From: Sulfuriferula sp. | GTDB taxonomy: Bacteria > Pseudomonadota > Gammaproteobacteria > Burkholderiales > Sulfuriferulaceae | DNA length: 8,269 bases | Reading direction: 5' to 3' | Assembly (NCBI GenBank): GCA_027311185.1 | Contig: DAICZK010000061.1 | Span: 1-8,269, forward strand | Part shown: piece by piece, positions 1 to 5,509 of the stretch | Layout of the letters: the number at the start of each line of letters is the position of its first letter | How positions within the stretch are numbered: the stretch's first letter is position 1 | Position numbers and translations under genes: made by a program | The notes under the pieces: model-generated | The model's input: the letters and a program-made list of their open reading frames with translations, nothing else | Told to the model about the DNA's origin: nothing | Database searches by the model: none

Positions 1-440
1 ACTGGCGGCTGATTTCCGAAAAATCCGACCATTCCTCCGCCTGGACATCGTTTGGCCTGCTCTACGACGCGGGCGGCATATCCGCCTATGAATCCGCCGC
101 TGTGGTCAGGAAAAGCTGCACCCGGCAGGATTCGCAGGACATGTTCAACCGCATGGACAAAATTCTGCGCCTCGGGGTGCCGATCTCGGTCGCCGTGGCG
201 CGCGCGGGTTTCCCGATGTACGTGATCAACGGTGTCAAATCTGCGGAGGAAGGCGGCGCGAGCCTGGCTGAAGGTTTGATGAGCATGGTCTCGGACCTTG
301 AGCAGGACGTTGAAGTCATGACCGACATCCTCAAGATAAAAATCACCTACCTGTCGCAAATATTCGGCGGCCTCATCGTCAGCGGCTTTTTCTACGTGAC
401 TCTGTATCCCATGTATATACAGATAGGACAGAAATTATGA
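1..440 (+). CDS. PilC/GspF-family inner-membrane platform protein, C-terminal part (5' partial)
   Basis: The frame is open from base 3 to the TGA at 438-440, giving 145 visible residues, and the true start lies left of the window. PilC/GspF/PilR proteins are polytopic inner-membrane platforms on which the assembly ATPase acts to insert or extract pilins. The visible part matches the second T2SSF domain in order: a helical stretch with LLYDAGGISAYESA (about residues 19-32), a helix with LRLGVPISVAVARAGFP (55-71), the conserved acidic-glycine turn SAEEGGASLAEGL (80-92, the equivalent of the family's GEESG segment), and a final membrane helix around FGGLIVSGFFYVTLYP (121-136) followed by a short polar tail. 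An internal GTG at 102 could be read as a start, but the homology runs through it without a break, so it is not one. The stop overlaps the start of the first prepilin by 4 bases, which suggests translational coupling. An assembly ATPase gene probably lies just upstream (inference). Confidence 0.85.
   Translation, partial: WRLISEKSDHSSAWTSFGLLYDAGGISAYESAAVVRKSCTRQDSQDMFNRMDKILRLGVPISVAVARAGFPMYVINGVKSAEEGGASLAEGLMSMVSDLEQDVEVMTDILKIKITYLSQIFGGLIVSGFFYVTLYPMYIQIGQKL
425..428 (+). promoter_or_regulatory. Ribosome binding site of first prepilin
   Basis: AGGA lies 8 bases before the ATG at 437, inside the last codons of the platform-protein gene. It supports the start whose ATGA overlaps the upstream stop. 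Confidence 0.65.
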
Positions 441-1057
441 GCGTGAAGACCCTGAGCCGAGTACGGCCCGGCGCTCGATCTCGCCGCCGTCAGCAAGCCG
501 GCTTCAGCCTGGTCGAGCTGATCATCGCCGTCGCGATAATCGGCATCATCACCGCGATGGCCATGTCCGCGTTCAGCGGCAGCAAAGAAACCAAAACCGC
601 CGCAGTGATGAGCAAAATGGAAGAGATCGCGAATGCGATCGCGCTGTACCAGCGTAATACCGGGTGCGTGCCCAGCAACGTGTCGGTGCTGTTCAACAAA
701 TCGCTCGCAACCCCGGCCAATAACTTTTGCGGCATCGATACCACGGCGAGTTACGGCAACCAGGATTATATGGCGGCGATGCCTGGTGATGGCGGCAACG
801 GAGTTTTATTGAGCCAGATTGGTATATCCGGCGGAGATTTGCTCATACGGCAAAATTTGTCGGGCACCACGCCCAACAACTATGCGCTCGAGGTGTACGG
901 CCTGGGGAGTGCCATCAATTCCGTGATGGGCAAATGCAACGGGGTGGATTACGCGAATGTGGCGACGAGCGGCTTGCCCGGCGATTTTAGCCAGGGCAAC
1001 GCCTGCGTTTACGTCAGCGCGGGCAACAGCGTCGGCATGCTGGTCAGCCGATATTGA
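437..1057 (+). CDS. Type IV prepilin, first of a tandem pair
   Basis: This 206-residue protein is probably a structural subunit of the pilus. It has a 22-residue, strongly basic leader (RSRRRQQAG) and a prepilin-peptidase site G22|FSLVEL, so the mature protein starts with Phe and carries the conserved Glu5 (E27). The hydrophobic N-terminal helix runs to about residue 45, then an amphipathic helix to about 73. The globular part has four cysteines (C77, C98, C167, C190), probably two disulfides after export. The C77-C98 region, with VLFNKSLAT and NFCGIDTT, recurs almost unchanged in the next gene, so the two are paralogues. The mature length of 184 residues and the long leader resemble type IVb pilins, while Phe at +1 is typical of type IVa. 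I cannot tell which of the pair is the major pilin. A prepilin peptidase must act on it and is not in the window. Confidence 0.9.
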   Translation: MSVKTLSRVRPGARSRRRQQAGFSLVELIIAVAIIGIITAMAMSAFSGSKETKTAAVMSKMEEIANAIALYQRNTGCVPSNVSVLFNKSLATPANNFCGIDTTASYGNQDYMAAMPGDGGNGVLLSQIGISGGDLLIRQNLSGTTPNNYALEVYGLGSAINSVMGKCNGVDYANVATSGLPGDFSQGNACVYVSAGNSVGMLVSRY

Positions 1058-1069
1058 TTTTTTTAAAGT

Positions 1070-1073
1070 GGAG
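1070..1073 (+). promoter_or_regulatory. Ribosome binding site that fixes the start of the second prepilin
   Basis: GGAG (within AAAGTGGAG, 1065-1073) sits 7 bases before ATG 1081. The frame can be extended upstream to a TTG at 1054 that overlaps the previous stop, but this site and the good prepilin leader from 1081 favour the ATG. Confidence 0.7.
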
Positions 1074-1080
1074 CAAGCGC

Positions 1081-1692
1081 ATGCGAACATATAAAAAGTG
1101 GGGCGAAACACATCAAGCCGGTTTTAGCCTGGTCGAGGTCATTATCACCATAGCCATCATCGGCATTTTAACCGCAGGGCTGATGGCCGCGCTATCGAGC
1201 GGCAACGACTCCAAGGTGACCGCGCTATTCGCCAAAGCGCAGGACATAGCCAAGGCGGTTTCATTGTACGAGGCCAAAACCGGCTGTGCGCCGAACAACC
1301 TGGCTGTGCTTTTCAACAAAACGCTGGCTACTGCGGCAGGTAACTTTTGCGGGCAGGATACCACTGCGCTGTATGGCAGCGAAGATTACATCTCGGCCTT
1401 GCCGACAGTCAACGCCGCAACCGGCGCGGCGATTCCCAATAACGGGCTGGATCTGACGAAAGTCGGTTTCGCCAACGCTTATATCTGGATCTACAAGGAT
1501 TTTGCGGTGCCCAGTTATTCGCTCGCGATCGACGGTTTGGCGGCCGATCAGCAGGAGGCGTTCATGTCCAAATGCGACGGCGTTGATTATACCGGTGGCG
1601 CTGCGATGCCGACGGCCGCCGCATTCAATGTCACGCCCTGCGTGGTCGGGAATACGCCAACCGAAATCATCATGATGATTAACAAATACTGA
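1081..1692 (+). CDS. Type IV prepilin, second of a tandem pair
   Basis: From ATG 1081 the protein has 203 residues: a 14-residue leader (MRTYKKWGETHQAG), the cleavage site G14|FSLVEV, Glu5 at E19, and a hydrophobic helix to about residue 38. Four cysteines (C69, C90, C165, C187) match those of the preceding prepilin in spacing and context. Shared blocks are TGC-P-N, VLFNK-LAT, NFCG-DTTA-YG and KC-GVDY near the C terminus, and both proteins end in aromatic Tyr (SRY and NKY). This indicates a tandem gene duplication followed by substantial divergence in the middle of the globular domain. It could be an alternative major subunit, a minor subunit, or a partner in a heteropolymeric fibre. The TTG at 1054 would add nine residues and is less likely, because GGAG is correctly spaced only for 1081. 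The stop is 2 bases before the next start. Confidence 0.9.
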   Translation: MRTYKKWGETHQAGFSLVEVIITIAIIGILTAGLMAALSSGNDSKVTALFAKAQDIAKAVSLYEAKTGCAPNNLAVLFNKTLATAAGNFCGQDTTALYGSEDYISALPTVNAATGAAIPNNGLDLTKVGFANAYIWIYKDFAVPSYSLAIDGLAADQQEAFMSKCDGVDYTGGAAMPTAAAFNVTPCVVGNTPTEIIMMINKY

Positions 1693-1694
1693 TC

Positions 1695-2609
1695 ATGCCG
1701 CCGAGCAAGCTTCAATCCGGTTACATTGCCGTGCTGTTTGCGGCGATCCTGTCGCTGGGCCTGGCGCTGGCGATAGGCACTGTCGTCGCGCAGCTGAAAA
1801 ATAGCGGCGCGCTCAACCGCTCGTTCTTGCCGGGTAGCAATACTACGCAGCAGGATGAGCTGCTCGCCGATCGGGGCGCCTTGCTGGCGTGGTACCAGAA
1901 TAACGCTTATGCGCTCGACAGTAATCCGGGTCAGCCCGATCTGGCGCAAGCGCTGTCCCAAGCGAACGTGCAGCTCAACGGCGCAGCCGTCGGCGCGAGC
2001 GATCTGGTGGTGAGTAATGGCGTCGGTTATCACGTTTTTGCGTTCTGGTTCCCGGTGCCAGGCGCAACCGGGGCGGGGCTGGTGTGCCAAAGCACGCAGA
2101 ACTCGATCTGCACGTCCGTCACGTTCAACCCCGGCACGCTCAATGGCGCGCTTGCCAATACGCCTTATATTCTGGCTTCCGGCTTTGCCATCGAGTCGCT
2201 ATTTGTACAGCAAACGCGCACCAATATGTATCGCATTGCCGACTTGCTGGTGAATTACTTTGACGACCAGAACGCGAACGATGCGGATGCCTCAGTTGGC
2301 AACAATTGGTTTTGTGATCCGGGCATTACAGCAGCGCTGCCTTGTTACGGTACGGAAGATGTGCCGCCTACGAGCGCTACGCCGGTCGATCAAACGGCCG
2401 TTCCGATCAGCCAGACCGTGTTGCAGTCAATGATAGGCCTGTCTGCGACCGATACGATCACAGCCTGGGACCCCGATACCTTCATCACCGTAAACAGCTA
2501 TGTGCCGCCGCCCCCTCCGGGCGTGACCCTCTTGCCGCCTTACACCGTGAGATTGAACACCGTCTTGCCCTGGGGCGCTCCATTAACCGTGAATGCGGTA
2601 TCCGAGTAA
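1695..2609 (+). CDS. Large pilin-like minor subunit lacking Glu5
   Basis: This 304-residue protein begins LQSG (residues 6-9) followed by a hydrophobic helix, YIAVLFAAILSLGLALAIG (10-28). It looks like a class III signal (G9|Y10), but the fifth mature residue is Leu, not Glu. A missing Glu5 is a known trait of tip-type minor pseudopilins such as GspK. The rest is exported, with four cysteines (C131, C139, C207, C217) and a Pro-rich stretch (PPPPP, 271-275). From about residue 60 it is collinear with the 349-residue prepilin at 3717-4766. Shared landmarks are a helix ending S-N-P (76-78), YHVFAF (112-117), helix MYRIADLLVNYF (178-189), W205, LPCY (215-218), LS-T-D (249-253) and PPYT with LP (281-292). 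It is therefore probably a minor pilin of the same fibre. No Shine-Dalgarno sequence is visible before ATG 1695, so translation may be coupled to the prepilin ending 2 bases earlier. A PilM- or PilX-type protein is a looser alternative. Confidence 0.75.
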   Translation: MPPSKLQSGYIAVLFAAILSLGLALAIGTVVAQLKNSGALNRSFLPGSNTTQQDELLADRGALLAWYQNNAYALDSNPGQPDLAQALSQANVQLNGAAVGASDLVVSNGVGYHVFAFWFPVPGATGAGLVCQSTQNSICTSVTFNPGTLNGALANTPYILASGFAIESLFVQQTRTNMYRIADLLVNYFDDQNANDADASVGNNWFCDPGITAALPCYGTEDVPPTSATPVDQTAVPISQTVLQSMIGLSATDTITAWDPDTFITVNSYVPPPPPGVTLLPPYTVRLNTVLPWGAPLTVNAVSE

Positions 2610-2613
2610 AGGA
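2609..2613 (+). promoter_or_regulatory. Ribosome binding site of the PilT-like ATPase
   Basis: AAGGA overlaps the upstream TAA stop. It is 5 bases from ATG 2619 but only 2 bases from ATG 2616, which favours the second of the two adjacent Met codons. Confidence 0.6.
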
Positions 2614-2618
2614 ACATG

Positions 2619-3704
2619 ATGATAGACGTTAAACAGCGACTGACCGCAATCCTGCAAATCGCGCATGTCTCCGACGTGCATCTGACGGTGGGTGAGCCCA
2701 TTTGGTACCGCGCGATGGGGGTCATGCAGCGCGATGGCAACGCGTTGATGTCCGATTCAGAAATCGCCCTGTTGCTGCGCGAATTCAGCATCAATACGCC
2801 CGCCGACAAACTGGCTGTGCCCAGAGTGTCGGGCAAGGACGGCGACGGTTTCGCGGTGACTTACGATGCGTTCCGCTTGCGCGTCGATCTGGTTTACGCC
2901 AATAACCGACGCCTCGCGATGGTCATGCGCAAGCTTAACAGCCGAACCCCGATGGTCGAAGAAATCGGTCTGCCGACGGCGCTGATCGAGCAGATCGACC
3001 GCCCCACCGGGCTGATCCTCGTCACCGGCTCCACGGGTTCGGGAAAATCGACTACGCTCGCGGCACTGCTCGAAAACCTCAACCTCAAGCGCGAGGGGCA
3101 CATCATCACCATCGAAGACCCGGTCGAATATCCGATAGTTTCCAAAAAATGCAAGGTGACGACGCGCGAAATCGGCCTCGAACGCGATGCCAGTGCGTTC
3201 AAGCACGCTCTGCGCGCCGCGCTGCGCGAAGACCCGGACATCGTGCTCGTCGGCGAGATGCGCGACCTCGAGACCATCGCCATCGCCATCGAGACCGCCG
3301 AGACCGGCCACCTGGTGCTGTCGACCTTGCATACGAATTCGGCGATCAAAACCGTGGACCGGGTGTTGTCCTTTTTCCCCGCCGACGAAAAAGACTGGGC
3401 GCGCAACATTTTTTCTTCGGTGCTGAACTGCGTGATGTCGCAAACCCTGGTGCGCCGCCTCAACGGCAATGGCCGCACGCTGGCCTACGAGCTCATGATC
3501 AACAGCTCGAATATCGCCTCTATCATCCGCGACTACAAGCTGCAAACGTTGATGAACGCGATCGGGCAATCGGGCGATTCCGGCCAGATGCTCATGAACA
3601 ACAAGCTCGCCGAACTCGTGAAAATGAACGCAGTCAGCGCGGAGGAAGCGCTGGCTGCGGCCTACGACCCGAACGACTTGCGGCAAAAACTGAACTACCA
3701 CTGA
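2619..3704 (+). CDS. PilT-type secretion/retraction ATPase
   Basis: This is a cytoplasmic hexameric ATPase of the GspE/PilT superfamily, 361 residues from ATG 2619 (or 362 from 2616), close to the usual PilT length. An N-terminal domain starts with VSDVHLTVGEP (17-27), the equivalent of PilT's SDLHLS-G-P. The catalytic domain contains in order Walker A GSTGSGKST (137-145), the Asp box TIEDPVEYP (164-172), Walker B DPDIVLVGEMRD (205-216) and the His box TGHLVLSTLHT (229-239). NIASIIRD (298-305) stands where PilT has its AIRNLIRE retraction motif; the Arg and an acidic residue are kept but several positions differ. The short N terminus and EDPDIVLVGEMRDLETI favour PilT over PilB/GspE. DotB/TraJ-type ATPases of conjugation and type IVB secretion are related alternatives, but their Walker B context is less similar. 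The expected role is powering pilus retraction at the platform protein. It lies between two minor-pilin genes, and all catalytic residues appear intact. Confidence 0.9.
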   Translation: MIDVKQRLTAILQIAHVSDVHLTVGEPIWYRAMGVMQRDGNALMSDSEIALLLREFSINTPADKLAVPRVSGKDGDGFAVTYDAFRLRVDLVYANNRRLAMVMRKLNSRTPMVEEIGLPTALIEQIDRPTGLILVTGSTGSGKSTTLAALLENLNLKREGHIITIEDPVEYPIVSKKCKVTTREIGLERDASAFKHALRAALREDPDIVLVGEMRDLETIAIAIETAETGHLVLSTLHTNSAIKTVDRVLSFFPADEKDWARNIFSSVLNCVMSQTLVRRLNGNGRTLAYELMINSSNIASIIRDYKLQTLMNAIGQSGDSGQMLMNNKLAELVKMNAVSAEEALAAAYDPNDLRQKLNYH

Positions 3705-3716
3705 CGGGGCGCGGCG

Positions 3717-4766
3717 ATGGCACACCACGACAACTACAGATCGCAAGGCGTCAACCAGCATCGGGGTTTCAGCCTGGTCGAGATCCTGGTCGCGATTACC
3801 CTGATGGCGATCATGACCGTCGCGGTCGCGCCGCAACTCAAATATATGATCAACTTCCAGTCGGGCGCCGATACGCAGAACCGCTTGTCCGAGCTGCAAA
3901 GCGGATTTTCAACTGCGTACCTCGCCAACATGCAGCAAATCGAATCGGACCCCAACGCCGAAATCAATTTCGGCGCGGCGGGCATCATGTCGGTCGCCGC
4001 TGTCGGCGCAGGCGCGCGCTGTAATGCCACGGCCGCCAATTTCATCCCGTGGTCGCAATATACCGGCCATGCAGCTGGCAGTCTGGTCAAGGACGGCTAC
4101 GGCGCGCCGCTGTGCATACTGATCAATCCGCAGAGCTACGTGGCTTTGAACGGCGTACACCTTTACTATCATACCGTGGCGTTTATTTCCACCGGCCCCA
4201 ACAACGTGCTCGACAGCGGCACCATGCTCGACGCTGCGGGCAATCTCAGTTTGGGCGGCGATGACAGCGGCGTGCTGTTCGACGGGCGCGCGTTCTCGGT
4301 GGCCAAATACACGCTAACCGCCGAAAAAATGAAAGTCGTCGCGCAGGCGCTTGAGGAATATTACGTCGCCCGCTATCAATCCGATCCCAGCCGTTCGTCC
4401 TCCATCGATTACTGGTCGAATGGCGATCTGCCGGATTACTCGGTTGCGAGTTCCAACATCACGCGCTGGGATTCGAGCAATCCCGGCAACCTGATTTTCT
4501 ACACGACCGTCGCGACGCCGATGTACAGCGGACTGGCGAGCGATTTGAACGTCGCGCTGTCGCTCTCCAAGGACGACGTGACCGACGGCTACGGCAATAT
4601 CATGAATTTCGAGAACGCGAGCAACAACGTCAGGTCGCCTGACAATCCCACTACCAATAGCGTTGGCACCTTGACCATGGACATTCCGCCTTATACGGCG
4701 CTCGTTTCTACTACCCTGCCCGGTAACGTCGCCTACGCACAGGCGGTCGTCGGGGTGAATAACTAA
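3717..4766 (+). CDS. Large type IV prepilin with two pilin-like modules
   Basis: This 349-residue protein has a 17-residue leader ending HRG, cleavage at G17|FSLVEI and Glu5 at E22, followed by a hydrophobic helix to about residue 38. It is much longer than ordinary pilins. Module 1 runs from the N-terminal helix through a segment ending SDP (77-79) to DGYG (126-129) and YHTVAFISTGPNN (151-163); the last two resemble the D-P-W-G-N and S-x-G-x-D/N-G elements of GspG-like pilins. Module 2 starts with a second amphipathic helix, AEKMKVVAQALEEYYVARY (202-220), again followed by SDP (222-224), then W233, LPDY (238-241), DGYG (290-293) and PPYTALVSTTLPGN (324-337). Only two cysteines (C102, C133) are present. 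It is paralogous to the Glu5-less protein at 1695-2609. A minor, tip-located or adhesive pilin is likely (inference), comparable in position to PilV of R64-type systems but without visible sequence similarity to it. Only a weak G-rich element precedes ATG 3717. Confidence 0.85.
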   Translation: MAHHDNYRSQGVNQHRGFSLVEILVAITLMAIMTVAVAPQLKYMINFQSGADTQNRLSELQSGFSTAYLANMQQIESDPNAEINFGAAGIMSVAAVGAGARCNATAANFIPWSQYTGHAAGSLVKDGYGAPLCILINPQSYVALNGVHLYYHTVAFISTGPNNVLDSGTMLDAAGNLSLGGDDSGVLFDGRAFSVAKYTLTAEKMKVVAQALEEYYVARYQSDPSRSSSIDYWSNGDLPDYSVASSNITRWDSSNPGNLIFYTTVATPMYSGLASDLNVALSLSKDDVTDGYGNIMNFENASNNVRSPDNPTTNSVGTLTMDIPPYTALVSTTLPGNVAYAQAVVGVNN

Positions 4767-4771
4767 AAGGA
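4765..4771 (+). promoter_or_regulatory. Ribosome binding site supporting a GTG start
   Basis: AAAAGGA overlaps the TAA of the preceding prepilin gene and lies 7 bases before GTG 4779. It makes the non-ATG start of the PilP-like gene credible. Confidence 0.65.
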
Positions 4772-4778
4772 TACGATA

Positions 4779-5495
4779 GTGAAAACCACTCCCCTGATCG
4801 TCATCACATTCGCCCTGAGCGGCAGCGTTCAGGCCGCGGACATAGACCCCTTCAATGGTCTGCCGCTGGCGCTCGAACAGACGCGCGCGACGGTCGAGCT
4901 TACCAAGGCGCAGAACAGCCTGCTCGAGGAGCAGACCAAAAAAGCCAAGGCCGAATTCATGCTGCAAAACGCCGACAAGATTTTTGCCGCCGAATTAAAA
5001 AAACAGCTGGGTCAATCCGGCGGCGCGGGCATGGGAGGGCGGCAAGGCTACGCAGCGGATTATCCGGCAGACCGCTTCCCCGAACCGGCGGTCAAAGCCA
5101 AAAAACTGGCAAAAACCAAAAAATCGGCCCAGATCGTCGCGTCACTGCCGCCCGTCGCGGCTTATGTGCCGCCCAGCGGGCCTCAACTGATCGGCATACT
5201 GCGGCGCGGTGACAGTCGCGTCGCGATGATCGAGTCGCGTGGTGAAATCATTTACGCGAAGGTCGGCGATCAAGTCGCGGGTCTGGGGCGCGTTGACCAG
5301 ATCGCCGATCGCTCGGCGCTCATCGGCGGCGCGATCATAGCCGTCGCGCAGGTGCCCGTCGCCAATGTCGATAAACAGGACATTCGTACGCTGGCCGGCG
5401 CAGGCGGGCTGGGCGGCACCGGCGGCACGCCGCCCAGCAGCATGCAGTCCGGGTTCCCCGGCATACCTGCGGCCAGTTTCCCCATGACGCGCTAA
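4779..5495 (+). CDS. PilP-like periplasmic pilus biogenesis protein (type IVb type)
   Basis: The start is GTG, and the product has 238 residues. A Sec signal peptide (MKTTPLIVITFALSGSVQA, residues 1-19, cleaved around A19 or A20) is followed by a charged, coiled-coil-like segment from about residue 30 to 75 (LEQTRATVEL, LLEEQTKKAKAEF). Next come a flexible Gly/Pro/Lys-rich linker (78-125) and a small predicted beta domain at about 134-193 (PQLIGILRRGDSRVAMI, GEIIYAKVGDQV, LIGGAIIAVAQV). This order of signal peptide, short coiled coil and GspC/PilP-like homology domain with a KVGD turn is that of the small PilP proteins of R64-type IVb pilus operons. Those proteins are thought to connect the inner-membrane complex with the secretin. 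A Gly/Pro-rich tail (206-238) follows, for which I know no function. The assignment rests on architecture and a few motif residues rather than strong identity. Confidence 0.7.
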   Translation: MKTTPLIVITFALSGSVQAADIDPFNGLPLALEQTRATVELTKAQNSLLEEQTKKAKAEFMLQNADKIFAAELKKQLGQSGGAGMGGRQGYAADYPADRFPEPAVKAKKLAKTKKSAQIVASLPPVAAYVPPSGPQLIGILRRGDSRVAMIESRGEIIYAKVGDQVAGLGRVDQIADRSALIGGAIIAVAQVPVANVDKQDIRTLAGAGGLGGTGGTPPSSMQSGFPGIPAASFPMTR

Positions 5496-5499
5496 AAAT

Positions 5500-5504
5500 G
5501 GAGG
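5500..5504 (+). promoter_or_regulatory. Ribosome binding site that fixes the start of the 661-residue exported protein
   Basis: GGAGG lies 5 bases before ATG 5510. An in-frame ATG at 5498 overlaps this site and would be part of it, so 5510 is the better start; it also gives a clean signal peptide. Confidence 0.75.
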
Positions 5505-5509
5505 CAAGC

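Noticed and set aside
635..642. GCGATCGC octamer palindrome in the first prepilin gene
   Set aside because: It is a short GC-rich palindrome within coding sequence, expected by chance at this base composition; nothing suggests a function.
1054..1080. TTG start extending the second prepilin by nine codons
   Set aside because: GGAG at 1070-1073 is correctly placed for ATG 1081, and the leader from 1081 is a normal prepilin leader.
2757..3899. Long minus-strand reading frame (380 codons) opposite the ATPase gene
   Set aside because: It is the antisense of a clear PilT-family gene, is low-complexity and rich in Arg, Asp, His and Val, has no domain, and runs across two plus-strand genes. It is a shadow caused by GC-rich codon positions.
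3149..4024. Plus-strand frame of 291 codons overlapping the ATPase and the following prepilin
   Set aside because: It is Arg- and Pro-rich out-of-frame translation of the ATPase Walker B region and the next gene's start; the overlapped genes are certain.
1695..4766. Shufflon or DNA-inversion system like that of R64 PilV
   Set aside because: No recombinase, inverted repeat set or silent C-terminal cassettes are visible next to either large pilin gene.
4314..4967. Minus-strand frame of 217 codons
   Set aside because: It lies opposite the bi-modular prepilin and PilP-like genes, crosses their junction and has no recognisable motif or ribosome binding site.
5498..5509. Upstream ATG for the 661-residue exported protein
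   Set aside because: This ATG overlaps the GGAGG that serves ATG 5510 and has no good ribosome binding site of its own.
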